Of a DNA stretch of 64,000 nt, positions 15,413 to 24,672 are shown in pieces. The translations under genes and the position numbers were made by a program. The notes under the pieces were generated by a model. The model did not search any database, had not been told where the DNA came from, and saw only the letters and a list, made by a program, of their open reading frames with translations. The stretch comes from Geomicrobium sediminis. Its GTDB lineage: Bacteria; Bacillota; Bacilli; Bacillales; Marinococcaceae. Where the stretch lies: assembly GCF_016908595.1 (NCBI RefSeq), contig NZ_JAFBEC010000003.1:248001-312000 (forward strand). Direction: 5' to 3'. How positions within the stretch are numbered: position 1 is the stretch's first letter; each line of letters opens with the position of its first letter.

Positions 15413-17131
15413 TTATTGATGAAAGTTCGTTCCGTCACTCGTCTCTTTAATATACCCGGCACGAATCACGTAATCACCGAAATGTTCCTCAGTTTCTCGG
15501 TTTTTGCCATAGTCGATGAGAAGGGGACGAAGAATGGAGAGAATCTCTTCTTCGCCAATATTCTCTTTATACATCTTGCTTAATCGTTCTCCTTTGAAGC
15601 CTCCACCAAGGTATAAGTTGTATTTGCCCGGTGCTTTACCAATAAAGCCAATTTCAGCTAGAGCTGCTCGAGAGCAACCGTTTGGACAACCGGACATCCG
15701 GATGACAATCTCTTTATTCCTGAGCCCCGCTTCATTAACTGTCTCTTCGAGTTTGTCGACGAGACTAGGAAGGTAGCGTTCTGATTCTGCCATTGCGAGT
15801 CCACAAGTAGGGAAAGAAACGCAAGCCATGGAGCTTTTCCGTAAAGCGGATAGCTGATCCTCGGCGACAATGTTGTAATTCTCGAAGATGTCACGAATCG
15901 CTTTTTTCTTTGGAGCGGTGATGTTACTGATGACTAGATTTTGGTTTGCAGATAATCGGAATTCCCCGGTGTGAATGTGAGCAATGTCTCTTAAAGCAGT
16001 CATTAAACGGTAATCGTCATCATCTTTAATACGACCATTTTGAATGAACAGCGTGTAGTTCCAGCGGTTGTTCGCGCCTTTAACCCAGCCGTAACGATCG
16101 CCGTTATGAGTGAAATCAAACGGTTTGGATTCAGCGAGTTCATACCCGAGACGTTCGTGCAATTCGGTTTTTAACCAATCAAGTCCCCGAGCATCAATCG
16201 TATATTTGAACCGTGCGTATTTTCGTTCGTTGCGATTACCGTAATCTCGTTGAATCGTAATCAGTTTCTCAGAGACGTCAGTGACTTGCTCAGGAGTACA
16301 AAAACCAATCATTCGAGACAGTTGGGGGTACGTGTTATCATCTCCGTGAGTCATCCCCATTCCTCCGCCAACGCTTACGTTAAATCCAGTCAGCTTGTCG
16401 TTTTCAATAATGGCGATTAGACCAATATCTTGCGAGAATACATCCACATCGTTCGAAGGAGGAATCGCGATCCCCATTTTAAATTTACGAGGTAAGTACA
16501 GTTTTCCATACATCGGTTCTTGCTCGTCTTCTTTACTGCTCGTTATTTTTTCTTCTCCAAGCCAGATCTCATGGTAAGCTCTCGTTCTTGGAGAGAGGTA
16601 TTCACTCAGTTTGCTCGCCCATTCATAGACTTCTTGATGAACCGAAGAGAGGTCTGGATTTGGGTTCAACATCACATTGCGGTTGACATCACCGCAGGCA
16701 GCTAACGTGTCCATTAACGATTTATTAATAGCATGAACGGTTTCTTTCATGTTCCACTTGATGATGCCGTGAATTTGAAACGCTTGACGCGTCGTTAGTT
16801 TTAGCGTCCCATTTCCGTATTGAGTGGCTAACTCATCCATGGCGAGCCATTGTTTAGGTGTGGCAACCCCACCAGGGGCGCGAACACGCACCATAAATTG
16901 GTGAGCTGGTTCAAGCTTTTGTTTGCGACGTTCGTTTCTGAGGTCTCGGTCGTCTTGTAAGTAACTGCCGTGAAACTTCATTAGGCGGTTGTCTTCGTCG
17001 GGAATGCCAGCGGTAATTGAATTGGCGAGCGTCTCTTCAAGAGTGCCTCGTAAATAATTACTCTTTTCCTTAATTTCTTCAACATCACTAGGAGGGCCAT
17101 TTTGAATGTGTACGTTTTTCTCGTTCGCCAT
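15413..17131 (-). CDS. cysI: Sulfite reductase (NADPH) hemoprotein beta subunit
   Basis: A protein of 572 residues. The siroheme/[4Fe-4S] cysteines are C437-x5-C443 (ACVSFPTCG) and C482-x3-C486 (GCPNGCS), the assimilatory sulfite reductase pattern, and the sulfite-binding basic residues occur in the duplicated ferredoxin-like halves. It reduces sulfite to sulfide in the cytoplasm using electrons from CysJ. It lies 15 nt after cysJ in a cysJI operon. Its siroheme would come from the SumT/SirB/SirC enzymes encoded on the opposite strand. Confidence 0.97.
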   Translation of the reverse strand: MANEKNVHIQNGPPSDVEEIKEKSNYLRGTLEETLANSITAGIPDEDNRLMKFHGSYLQDDRDLRNERRKQKLEPAHQFMVRVRAPGGVATPKQWLAMDELATQYGNGTLKLTTRQAFQIHGIIKWNMKETVHAINKSLMDTLAACGDVNRNVMLNPNPDLSSVHQEVYEWASKLSEYLSPRTRAYHEIWLGEEKITSSKEDEQEPMYGKLYLPRKFKMGIAIPPSNDVDVFSQDIGLIAIIENDKLTGFNVSVGGGMGMTHGDDNTYPQLSRMIGFCTPEQVTDVSEKLITIQRDYGNRNERKYARFKYTIDARGLDWLKTELHERLGYELAESKPFDFTHNGDRYGWVKGANNRWNYTLFIQNGRIKDDDDYRLMTALRDIAHIHTGEFRLSANQNLVISNITAPKKKAIRDIFENYNIVAEDQLSALRKSSMACVSFPTCGLAMAESERYLPSLVDKLEETVNEAGLRNKEIVIRMSGCPNGCSRAALAEIGFIGKAPGKYNLYLGGGFKGERLSKMYKENIGEEEILSILRPLLIDYGKNRETEEHFGDYVIRAGYIKETSDGTNFHQ

Positions 17132-17146
17132 TGTTTTTCACCTCAA

Positions 17147-18958
17147 TTAATAGACATCTCGTTGATATCGTTGTTCTTGTTGCAACTCTTTTAAGAAGGT
17201 TTCGGCTTCGTCTGTCGTGTAATTGCCTTCTGCAGCGACAATCTCAGCCAACGTATCGTGGACGTCTTGTGCCATTTGTTTTTCATCTCCGCAAACATAA
17301 ATTGTTGCGCCCGCATCAATCCATTCATACAATTCCTTTGCCTTTTCTTTCATACGGTGTTGAACATACACTTTTTTATCAGTATCTCGTGAGAATGCGA
17401 CATCCATTTTCGTAAGCGTCCCGTTTGATAGCCAGCGTTGCCAATCCACTTGATATAGAAAGTCAGTCACAAAGTGTTGATCACCAAAAAATAACCACGA
17501 TTTGCCTGAAGCATCAAGTTCTTCGCGTTCTTCAAGAAAGCTTCGGTATGGTGCCACGCCAGTCCCAGGTCCTACCATGATAATCGGGGTTTCAGGGTCT
17601 TTAGGTAGACGGAAATTATCATTCTTTTGTACGAAAATTGGAAGAACACCGCCTACTTCTGTACGCTCTGCGCATTGAACAGAACAAACGCCACTTCGCG
17701 CTCGCTCATTAAAATCATAACGAACGGCAGAGACCGTCAAATGAACTTCATCTTCATTCGCCAGATGACTACTTGCTATGGAATAAAGACGAGGCGGAAT
17801 TTTTCGAAGTGTGGCGACGAATTCTTCTGCAGACGTTTGAATGGGTCCGAAATCTTTGATGTAATCAATAAGATCACGACCTTCTAGGTAGTCGCGCAAT
17901 TGATCTTGATTCCCTTCTTGGATTAATTCCTCTACGCCCTCTTCATTCATCCACTGTTTCGTTTTTGTAAGAAGTGGCTTCGTTAACACAGTAATTTCAT
18001 AGTGTTTAAGTAATGCTTCTTTGAGCGGGACAGTATCGTTATTTTTATTGATGGACACGTCAAGATTACCGTCCCAATTCGTAAGCTCCAGTAATTGCTG
18101 AACGATTAACTCATCATTTTCTGGGAAAATACCGATGCTATCGCCTGGTAGGAATGTAAAACCAGAGCCTTCGAGGGACAACTCAATGTGTCGTGTTTCT
18201 TTGTTCGATCCTCGTCCATTTAGATTAATATTCTCAAGCACTTCAGCATGGTATGGGTTGCTTCTAGAATATGGACTCGGTGAGTCTCCGATTATTGACG
18301 TCGGTGAAGCAAAAGGAGCTGTAGCTGATTGTCGATTCTCAGCCATTTTTGTGACGACTTCATCGATCCATTCATTTGCCACTTCTTCAAAATCGACATC
18401 ACAGTCTGCTCGTGGTACGACGCGTTCTCCGCCGAGTTTTTCGAATAAGTCATCCAATTCTTTTCCTGTTTGACAAAAGAACTCATACGACTCGTCGCCA
18501 AGTGATAGAACGGAGAATTGCACGCCGTCTAGCTTCGGCATTTTGCGGCTAAATGCATGTTCATAAAATCCAATCGCATTGTCTGGAGGTTCACCTTCGC
18601 CGTGGGTACTAATGATGACGAAAAGTCGCTCCGCAGACTTAAGTTCTTTCGTTTTGTAATCTCTCATTGAATGTAGATCTGCATTAATTCCGGCTTGATT
18701 GAATTGGAGAGCAAGTGTTTCAGCAACACTTTGTGAATTCCCCGTTTGTGATCCATAGAGAACGGTCGCATTGATTGGGTTGTGATCGTTGACCACAGCT
18801 TCGGTTAAAGGAGTGGGTAGTGCTTCGCTCGGGAAAGATTGCCCGCTTATGTAACCACTCAACCAAATTTTCTGTTCTGCTGACAATGTTGGTAACAATT
18901 GATTTAACAGTTGTACTTGTTCATCTGTAAAAGGACTAGAAGTTGTCTTAAGATGCAA
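17147..18958 (-). CDS. cysJ: Sulfite reductase (NADPH) flavoprotein alpha subunit
   Basis: A protein of 603 residues. A flavodoxin-like FMN domain (about 60-205, VLYGSQTGNSQSVAE, STHGEGEPPDN) is followed by FAD- and NADPH-binding domains (RLYSIASS, GVCSVQ, GPGTGVAPYRSF, YVCGDEKQMAQDV) and ends in DVY, the usual terminal aromatic of CysJ. It transfers NADPH electrons to CysI. It is the first gene of cysJI, read from a divergent promoter region shared with cysH. Confidence 0.97.
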   Translation of the reverse strand: MHLKTTSSPFTDEQVQLLNQLLPTLSAEQKIWLSGYISGQSFPSEALPTPLTEAVVNDHNPINATVLYGSQTGNSQSVAETLALQFNQAGINADLHSMRDYKTKELKSAERLFVIISTHGEGEPPDNAIGFYEHAFSRKMPKLDGVQFSVLSLGDESYEFFCQTGKELDDLFEKLGGERVVPRADCDVDFEEVANEWIDEVVTKMAENRQSATAPFASPTSIIGDSPSPYSRSNPYHAEVLENINLNGRGSNKETRHIELSLEGSGFTFLPGDSIGIFPENDELIVQQLLELTNWDGNLDVSINKNNDTVPLKEALLKHYEITVLTKPLLTKTKQWMNEEGVEELIQEGNQDQLRDYLEGRDLIDYIKDFGPIQTSAEEFVATLRKIPPRLYSIASSHLANEDEVHLTVSAVRYDFNERARSGVCSVQCAERTEVGGVLPIFVQKNDNFRLPKDPETPIIMVGPGTGVAPYRSFLEEREELDASGKSWLFFGDQHFVTDFLYQVDWQRWLSNGTLTKMDVAFSRDTDKKVYVQHRMKEKAKELYEWIDAGATIYVCGDEKQMAQDVHDTLAEIVAAEGNYTTDEAETFLKELQQEQRYQRDVY

Positions 18959-19024
18959 TGAAGTTCCCCCTTAATCGAGATCGAATTCCGGAAGATGAAA
19001 TGGAATGTTCTTACAATTAGAAAT

Positions 19025-19044
19025 TTAGCACAATATTATGCTAA
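19025..19044. promoter_or_regulatory. Palindrome over the cysJI -10 region (candidate operator)
   Basis: TTAGCA-N8-TGCTAA is a perfect 6+6 inverted repeat that encloses the cysJI -10 hexamer. In B. subtilis cysJI is controlled by the LysR-type CysL, whose sites are T-N11-A palindromes; this could be such a site or a repressor site. Confidence 0.5.
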
Positions 19045-19061
19045 CTAAACAAAGTTGTCAA
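19033..19061 (-). promoter_or_regulatory. Sigma-A-type promoter of cysJI
   Basis: On the minus strand TTGACA (19061-19056), a 17-nt spacer and TAATAT (19038-19033) lie about 75 nt upstream of the cysJ start. This is a near-consensus promoter, so regulation is likely by repression or by the overlapping palindrome. Confidence 0.75.
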
Positions 19062-19180
19062 GTTGGTTTTATGCAATATTAAGAGAGTGAAGACGACTTA
19101 GCAGGCATACAAATGAGTATGGGAGTAGATTAAGATGTGATCATAGTAGGGAATTTCATAGTTATAAGCCTTTTTATGAG

Positions 19181-19198
19181 AAGAATTAAGAAATTCTT
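19181..19198. promoter_or_regulatory. Inverted repeat upstream of the cysH promoter
   Basis: AAGAATT-N4-AATTCTT is a perfect 7+7 palindrome ending 23 nt before the cysH -35 hexamer, a position suited to an activator or repressor. No regulator can be named from sequence. Confidence 0.4.
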
Positions 19199-19221
19199 TT
19201 CGTTTGAATTTACATTTTATT

Positions 19222-19250
19222 TTGACAAAGATTGCTTAGGAATGTAGAAT
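19222..19250 (+). promoter_or_regulatory. Sigma-A-type promoter of the cysH operon
   Basis: TTGACA (19222-19227), a 17-nt spacer and TAGAAT (19245-19250) give a start of transcription near 19257, about 45 nt before the cysH ATG. No terminator-type leader is present in that short leader. Confidence 0.8.
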
Positions 19251-19301
19251 CACTGTAAAACATATCCATTTACTAAGAATATTGTGAGGAAGTGGAAGTT
19301 C

Positions 19302-20027
19302 ATGAGTGTTCGCTATCATACCGCTCAACATAAAGACTATGAAACGTTGAATCGAAAGCTTCATAACAAAGATAGTCTAGATGTGCTGAAATGGGCTGAT
19401 CATTCATTTGGAAACCGGCTCGTCTATGCGTGTAGCTTTGGTGCAGAAGCGATGGTGCTCCTTGATTTACTTTCTAAAGTGCAAAAAGATGCAAGGATCT
19501 TGTTTTTAGATACGGACTTTCATTTCAAAGAGACGAAACAACTGATTGAACGAGTGGAAAAGCGTTACCCATCGTTTGAGATCACACAAGCGAAGCCGGC
19601 GCTAACACCAGTAGAGCAAGCGGCTGCCTATGGAGAACGGTTGTGGGAGACGAACCCAGACTTGTGTTGCCAAATGAGGAAATTAGACGTGCTTGAACAT
19701 CATTTACAGCCCTACGACGCTTGGTTATCTGGTCTAAGACGTGAGCAATCGCCAACGCGTGCGAATACGGAATATGTAAATGCAGATCACAAGTTCCAGA
19801 AAATCAAAGTCTGTCCGCTCATTCATTGGACAGAAGAAGAAATTTGGATGTACATCCGTTTGCATCAACTTCCTTACAACGAGCTTCATGATCAGCATTA
19901 CCCAAGTATTGGGTGTACTCACTGTACTCGACCCGTGTTACCCGGTGAAGATGAGCGTGCAGGACGATGGGCAGGTACTGGCAAGACAGAATGTGGTTTG
20001 CATACAGAAGGAGGACGTCAGACGTGA
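19302..20027 (+). CDS. cysH: APS/PAPS reductase (assimilatory)
   Basis: A protein of 241 residues. The PP-loop-like SFGAEA is at about 45-50. Cys122-Cys123 and Cys205/Cys208 (GCTHC) form the [4Fe-4S] site, which marks the cluster-type enzyme able to reduce APS. The catalytic Cys231 is in KTECGLH near the C-terminus. It converts APS or PAPS to sulfite using thioredoxin. The start is ATG 19302; an upstream GTG would encode the ribosome binding site. First gene of the cysH operon; its end overlaps sat. Confidence 0.95.
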   Translation: MSVRYHTAQHKDYETLNRKLHNKDSLDVLKWADHSFGNRLVYACSFGAEAMVLLDLLSKVQKDARILFLDTDFHFKETKQLIERVEKRYPSFEITQAKPALTPVEQAAAYGERLWETNPDLCCQMRKLDVLEHHLQPYDAWLSGLRREQSPTRANTEYVNADHKFQKIKVCPLIHWTEEEIWMYIRLHQLPYNELHDQHYPSIGCTHCTRPVLPGEDERAGRWAGTGKTECGLHTEGGRQT

Positions 20028-21142
20028 AGTTAGTAAATCGATATCAACCGAATAAAGATGTTCAGCACATTACAAAAACAATTGATTTGGACGCTTTTGC
20101 ACTTTCAGATTTAGAATTGCTTGGCATTGGTGGCTTTAGTCCTTTAACAGGATTCCTTAATAAGGATGATTATGAAACCGTTGTTCAATCAATGCGACTT
20201 GCATCCGGTGAACCGTGGAGTGTTCCAATTACACTTCCTGCTTCAAACGCTTCTTCCATCCATGTAGGAGAAGAGGTGCGACTCGTCTACAACGATGTGA
20301 CGTATGGGGTGCTCACTGTTGAATCAATCTATGAACCTGATAAAACAGTAGAAGCAGAACAAGTCTATCGAACGACTGAGCATGCACATCCTGGTGTTGC
20401 AAAATTATATGCTCGACCGAATGTTTACGTTGGAGGAGAAATCGTCCTCACGAAAAAAATCGAACGTGACGAATTTGCGGAAGATTATTTGACTCCTGAG
20501 GAAACACGGCAGGCTTTTCATGAGTACGGTTGGAAAACAGTCGTTGGCTTTCAAACGAGGAACCCGGTTCATCGTGCGCATGAATATATTCAAAAAGCCG
20601 CATTAGAGACGATTGATGGCTTATTTTTAAATCCGCTCGTTGGGGAAACGAAAAAAGGGGACATTCCAGCAAACGTAAGAATGGAAAGCTACAAAGTGTT
20701 ATTAGAACGATATTATCCTCAAAACCGTGTTCATTTGTCTGTTTTTCCGGCTGCCATGAGGTATGCGGGCCCTAGAGAAGCCATTTTCCACGCGCTCGTT
20801 CGCAGAAATTACGGATGCACACATTTTATTGTCGGTCGTGATCATGCAGGAGTCGGTGATTATTACGGAACGTATGATGCGCAAGAGATTTTCAAAGAAT
20901 TTGAAGAAGGGGAATTAGGAATTACTCCATTGTTTTTCGAGCATAGTTTTTACTGCAAAGCATGCGATAACATGGCTTCACACAAAACATGCCCGCATGA
21001 CAGCTCAGAACATGTCATTCTATCGGGTACGAAAGTTCGCGAAATGCTTAGTAACCAAGTTCTGCCCCCTAAAGAATTCAGTCGCAAAGAAGTGATTGAA
21101 GTACTAATAAAAGGAGAAACGAACAAAGAGGTGAGATCATGA
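20024..21142 (+). CDS. sat: Sulfate adenylyltransferase (ATP sulfurylase)
   Basis: A protein of 372 residues starting at GTG 20024 (GGAGG 9 nt upstream), overlapping cysH by 4 nt. Signature motifs are [11 protein letters not shown], which holds the HxxH nucleotide site, and [18 protein letters not shown] zinc-binding-like Cys/His set follows ([15 protein letters not shown]). It makes APS from sulfate and ATP. A longer frame upstream is an artefact of the overlap with cysH. Confidence 0.95.
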   Translation: MKLVNRYQPNKDVQHITKTIDLDAFALSDLELLGIGGFSPLTGFLNKDDYETVVQSMRLASGEPWSVPITLPASNASSIHVGEEVRLVYNDVTYGVLTVESIYEPDKTVEAEQVYRTTEHAHPGVAKLYARPNVYVGGEIVLTKKIERDEFAEDYLTPEETRQAFHEYGWKTVVGFQTRNPVHRAHEYIQKAALETIDGLFLNPLVGETKKGDIPANVRMESYKVLLERYYPQNRVHLSVFPAAMRYAGPREAIFHALVRRNYGCTHFIVGRDHAGVGDYYGTYDAQEIFKEFEEGELGITPLFFEHSFYCKACDNMASHKTCPHDSSEHVILSGTKVREMLSNQVLPPKEFSRKEVIEVLIKGETNKEVRS

Positions 21143-21753
21143 CTGACCAAAACATCGTATGGCATGAGGCGAGTGTTACAAAGGAAGAGCGTCAACAGCG
21201 AAGCGGAGCGAAGAGCTGTGTGCTGTGGTTTACCGGTCTGTCTGGTTCTGGGAAATCTACGCTTGCAAATGCGATTAATCTAGAACTCTTTCGACGTAAC
21301 TTGGCGGGATATGTGTTAGACGGGGATAACGTACGGCATGGATTAAATGCTGATCTCGGATTTAGTGATGAAGACCGAGTTGAGAACATCCGACGCATTG
21401 GAGAGGTATCGAAGTTGTTCGTGGATGCAGGAGTTATCGTATCTACGGCGTTTATCTCACCGTTTCGAGAGGATCGTCACCTCGTTCGTGAACGTTTTAA
21501 GGAAGAAGAATTTATTGAAATTTATGTCGAATGCCCATTGCATGCATGTGAAGAGCGAGATGTGAAAGGGTTATATAAAAAAGCACGAGAGGGAACGATC
21601 CCGAATTTCACAGGAATTAGCTCGCCATATGAGCCGCCTACACAGCCCGAAATTACAATCAATACAGACGTTTTAAGTGTTGAAGAAGGCGTCTTGAAGA
21701 TCGTTCAGTACTTAGATCAACACAACTACATTTCGAGGCAAGCCGATGAATAA
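21139..21753 (+). CDS. cysC: Adenylylsulfate kinase
   Basis: A protein of 204 residues. The Walker A motif GLSGSGKST is at residues 33-41, then [16 protein letters not shown] and [10 protein letters not shown], the APS-kinase signatures. It phosphorylates APS to PAPS. The ATG overlaps the sat stop by 4 nt. With a cluster-type CysH, both APS and PAPS could be reduced, as in B. subtilis. Confidence 0.95.
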   Translation: MTDQNIVWHEASVTKEERQQRSGAKSCVLWFTGLSGSGKSTLANAINLELFRRNLAGYVLDGDNVRHGLNADLGFSDEDRVENIRRIGEVSKLFVDAGVIVSTAFISPFREDRHLVRERFKEEEFIEIYVECPLHACEERDVKGLYKKAREGTIPNFTGISSPYEPPTQPEITINTDVLSVEEGVLKIVQYLDQHNYISRQADE

Positions 21754-23164
21754 TGGTCAGGTGTATTTTATCGGTGCAGGCCCAGGAGATGAAGGGTTAA
21801 TTACAGAAAAGGGTATTAGAGCACTAGTGCGCGCCGATGCGGTGCTATACGATCGGCTCGTCAATCCAAAGCTATTGCTTCATGCTCGACCGACTGCTGA
21901 GTTTATCTACGTTGGTAAGTTCCCCAAGCACCATACGTTACGGCAAGAGTTAATTCAAGAAGAAATCATTCGTTATGCGAAAAATGGCCAAACGGTTGTG
22001 CGCTTAAAAGGTGGCGATCCAGGTGTGTTCGGGCGAGTTGGCGAAGAAACGCAAGCGTTAGATAAAGCAGGGATTGCCTATGATTTGGTTCCTGGTATTA
22101 CAGCGGGAATTGCAGCTCCTCTCTATGCGGGTGTTCCCGTTACTCACCGTGATTATGGAGCAAGCTTCGCAATCGCAGCAGGTCACCGTAAGAAAGAAAC
22201 AGAAGGCGAATTAGATTGGCAATCGTTAGCTGGAATTGAGACAATCGCCTTTTATATGGGGGTGAACAACTTACAGCAAATTACGGATCAACTGCTCGCG
22301 CACGGGAGGTCTCATGATGAACCTGCACTCATCATCGAATGGGGGACAACAGGAAGGCAACGAACGGTTCAGGCAAGTCTAGCAACGCTAGCGCTTACTG
22401 CGAAAGAAGCTAGTATTTCTAATCCAGCGATTACATTAGTCGGTCGAGTGAATCACGTATACGAAACGAAAAGCTGGTGGGAGAGAAAGAGTGGCTTTGG
22501 ACAATCCTATATCGTTGCATATGATGAACATTATAATGAAGGAATTCAACAAGAGTTACAAGAAACAGGAGCAAATGTGCTCGTATATCCTCACGTGACG
22601 TCAATCGCTAAGCCGTCCCCAACGAACTATTGGCACGACGTGACGAGTATTTGTTTTGAAGATGCTCAAGCGGTTCGTCATTGGATTGTCTGGCTTCGTG
22701 AATGTAACGTGGATATTAGACAGCTACGTGCCGAGTTGATTGTTCGAACAGAGCTTGCGGCTAAACAACTCGAACAGTTTGGTCTTTCATCAATGCAGGA
22801 TGATACGAGAGAAGCGGAAGTTTCGCTCTCTGGTCTACCAGGCACTGAACAGATTGGAACGACCACTCATACGTATCACCCAATGAGCCATGATTGTCTC
22901 GCGAAACAATTTGGGAGTGGTGAGCGACAAACCGTCCATTTTCCGACTGTCGCATCGGTTTCGTTTTTCATGGATAGTTTAAGGCAGGGAGGAATTGAGT
23001 GGGTGGCCGACTACATTGATGCCATTTGTAAGGATCGGGAAGTTGAGCCAGTAGTAAAGCCGTATTTTGCGATTAAGGAGGAAGAACATGAAAGCGATCT
23101 TGTACGTCGGTCATGGCAGTCGGGTGAAAGCAGGGATCGAACAGTTCGAGCGGTTTATTCATGA
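21746..23164 (+). CDS. sumT: Uroporphyrinogen-III C-methyltransferase with C-terminal UroS-like domain
   Basis: Residues 1-245 are a complete SUMT/CobA methyltransferase ([53 protein letters not shown]), making precorrin-2 for siroheme. Residues about 255-440 resemble uroporphyrinogen-III synthase ([27 protein letters not shown]) but look diverged, and B. subtilis YlnD lacks this part. The frame runs 77 nt into sirB, adding a tail of about 25 residues, much longer than the other overlaps here, which suggests loss of an earlier stop. It overlaps cysC by 8 nt. Confidence 0.88.
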   Translation: MNNGQVYFIGAGPGDEGLITEKGIRALVRADAVLYDRLVNPKLLLHARPTAEFIYVGKFPKHHTLRQELIQEEIIRYAKNGQTVVRLKGGDPGVFGRVGEETQALDKAGIAYDLVPGITAGIAAPLYAGVPVTHRDYGASFAIAAGHRKKETEGELDWQSLAGIETIAFYMGVNNLQQITDQLLAHGRSHDEPALIIEWGTTGRQRTVQASLATLALTAKEASISNPAITLVGRVNHVYETKSWWERKSGFGQSYIVAYDEHYNEGIQQELQETGANVLVYPHVTSIAKPSPTNYWHDVTSICFEDAQAVRHWIVWLRECNVDIRQLRAELIVRTELAAKQLEQFGLSSMQDDTREAEVSLSGLPGTEQIGTTTHTYHPMSHDCLAKQFGSGERQTVHFPTVASVSFFMDSLRQGGIEWVADYIDAICKDREVEPVVKPYFAIKEEEHESDLVRRSWQSGESRDRTVRAVYS

Positions 23165-23846
23165 AGTCATGGCACTTTACCCTGAACCCGAGGTGTTTCA
23201 GACGTACGGGTTTATAGAATTGTCCTCCCCGACGATTGAAGAGGCAATGAATCACTGCGTGCAAAACGGTGCAACTGAGATTACAGTTGTGCCGGTTTTG
23301 CTTTTAACAGCGGGTCATGCAAGGGTTGATATTCCTGAGCAAGTGAAGGAAGCAATAAAAAATTATCCGACGATACGTATCCACTACAGGGAAACGATCG
23401 GGGTGTGTGAGGAGGTCGTTGAACTAGCGGTCAAACGTTTAGAAGCAGTGGGGGTGTCTAGGTTAGCAGATAAGACAAAACGAACAGATGTAGACGTCTT
23501 AATCGTTGGAAGAGGATCCAGTGATGGGTACCAACCGAGTGACGTAGCGAAGATTGCTCGCCTTATCTATGAGCGTGTGGACTGCCGTTATGTAGAGACT
23601 TGCTTTTTAGCAGCAACAACACCGACTGTTGACGAAGGGTTAGAGAAAGTTGAACGTTTACGATCCGAGCATACGGTAGTGTTGCCTTACTTACTATTTA
23701 CAGGTGTGCTTATGAATGAGTTAGAACAAAAACTACAATGCCGAAAAGGTGGGACAACGTACACGTTGTGTGAGTTTTTAGGTGCGGATCATGAGTTAGC
23801 GCCGGTGATCGTTTCTCGGGCATTAGCTTGGGGTGGTCACGTATGA
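23088..23846 (+). CDS. sirB: Sirohydrochlorin ferrochelatase
   Basis: A protein of 252 residues with duplicated CbiX/SirB halves. The N-terminal half has [12 protein letters not shown] and VVPVLLLTAGHA; the second half has LIVGRGSSDGYQ and VVLPYLLFTG. Histidines of the first half would bind the metal. It inserts Fe2+ into sirohydrochlorin to give siroheme. AAGGAGG lies 7 nt before ATG 23088, well inside the end of sumT. sirC follows with an ATGA overlap. Confidence 0.93.
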   Translation: MKAILYVGHGSRVKAGIEQFERFIHEVMALYPEPEVFQTYGFIELSSPTIEEAMNHCVQNGATEITVVPVLLLTAGHARVDIPEQVKEAIKNYPTIRIHYRETIGVCEEVVELAVKRLEAVGVSRLADKTKRTDVDVLIVGRGSSDGYQPSDVAKIARLIYERVDCRYVETCFLAATTPTVDEGLEKVERLRSEHTVVLPYLLFTGVLMNELEQKLQCRKGGTTYTLCEFLGADHELAPVIVSRALAWGGHV

Positions 23847-24454
23847 CAAGGAGTTATTCCATAATGATGCATCCAAAAGATGCACAAGTTGTTGTTGTTG
23901 GTGCAGGAAAGGTTGGAACGAGAAGAATTGAACAATTGCTCGATTACCATTCAGACATTGTCGTGATCTCGCCGGAATTGCCAGAAAGCCTTTTGCGCAA
24001 GGTGCGTTGGGAAAAACGCCGGGTGAGAGATTCGGAATGTTTTCTTGCGAGTATACTCGTGTTATGTACAAATGTGCCAAAACTACACGATGAGTTAATG
24101 CGAAATCGAGCACCACGTCAGTTGATTTATCGAGCGGAAGAGATGGCGCAAAGTGATTTTCATTTTCCTACGTCGATTCAACGAGGAAATTTAACGATCA
24201 CTCTTTCAACGCATGGATCGAGTCCTCATTATGCAAAACGCTTGGAACGTGAAATCCGTGAGATGTTGCCAAGAGCAGTAGAAGAAGAATTAGCTTTTTT
24301 GGAAGAAGCTCGTACGGAATTGAAGCAACAAACGATGTCGCAAACGATGCGTTCGGAATTGCTAAAGAGAATTTCGGCACAATCTTTTTTGAACGATCCA
24401 AATCGTAAGGAAGCGTTCGAGTTGCTCGCGAAACAATGGAGTGATGAGTTCTAA
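23843..24454 (+). CDS. sirC: Precorrin-2 dehydrogenase (siroheme synthase N-domain type)
   Basis: A protein of 203 residues. The Rossmann motif VVVVGAGKVGTRRIEQLL is at about 14-31, followed by siroheme-synthase-N features (LTITLSTHGSSPHYAKRLEREI). It oxidises precorrin-2 to sirohydrochlorin, linking SumT to SirB. ATG 23843 overlaps the sirB stop. Last gene of the operon, followed by a very strong terminator. Confidence 0.92.
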   Translation: MTRSYSIMMHPKDAQVVVVGAGKVGTRRIEQLLDYHSDIVVISPELPESLLRKVRWEKRRVRDSECFLASILVLCTNVPKLHDELMRNRAPRQLIYRAEEMAQSDFHFPTSIQRGNLTITLSTHGSSPHYAKRLEREIREMLPRAVEEELAFLEEARTELKQQTMSQTMRSELLKRISAQSFLNDPNRKEAFELLAKQWSDEF

Positions 24455-24470
24455 ACGTGTGGATAAAGTG

Positions 24471-24530
24471 AAGCACCGAATAAAATGACAGCCAGAAAGG
24501 CAGTGTCATTTTATTCGGTGCTTTTCGTTT
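24471..24530 (+). terminator. Strong terminator of the cysH operon
   Basis: A perfect 20-bp stem (24471-24490 with 24504-24523, 13-nt loop) followed by TTCGTTTTTG. The right arm also encodes the end of the minus-strand yezD gene, so this hairpin lies inside the yezD coding end. Confidence 0.9.
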
Positions 24531-24652
24531 TTGTCAATTTGTACGACATGGCCATCTTGGACGATGATCGTAACAGAACCATATTGAAGCGTGGCTAACA
24601 TCTGTTCTACGGTTTCTTTAACTTCTTCAATTTGTGGATGACTGGCTGACAT
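24506..24652 (-). CDS. yezD: YezD-family small protein (DUF2292)
   Basis: A protein of 48 residues starting MSASHPQIEEVKE. The core GSVTIIVQDGHVVQIDKNEKHR matches the YezD/DUF2292 signature (GSVxIxVxDGxVVQI). AGGAGGGAG lies 6 nt before the ATG. It is 20 nt after the threonine-synthase-like gene and ends the sulfate transport operon. YezD genes commonly sit in sulfur-assimilation loci; the molecular role is unknown. Confidence 0.85.
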   Translation of the reverse strand: MSASHPQIEEVKETVEQMLATLQYGSVTIIVQDGHVVQIDKNEKHRIK

Positions 24653-24672
24653 CAAGTCTCCCTCCTATGGTA

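Noticed and set aside
17131-18958. Plus-strand frames inside cysJ and cysI
   Set aside because: They lie entirely within strongly conserved minus-strand genes, lack binding sites and have no recognisable domains.
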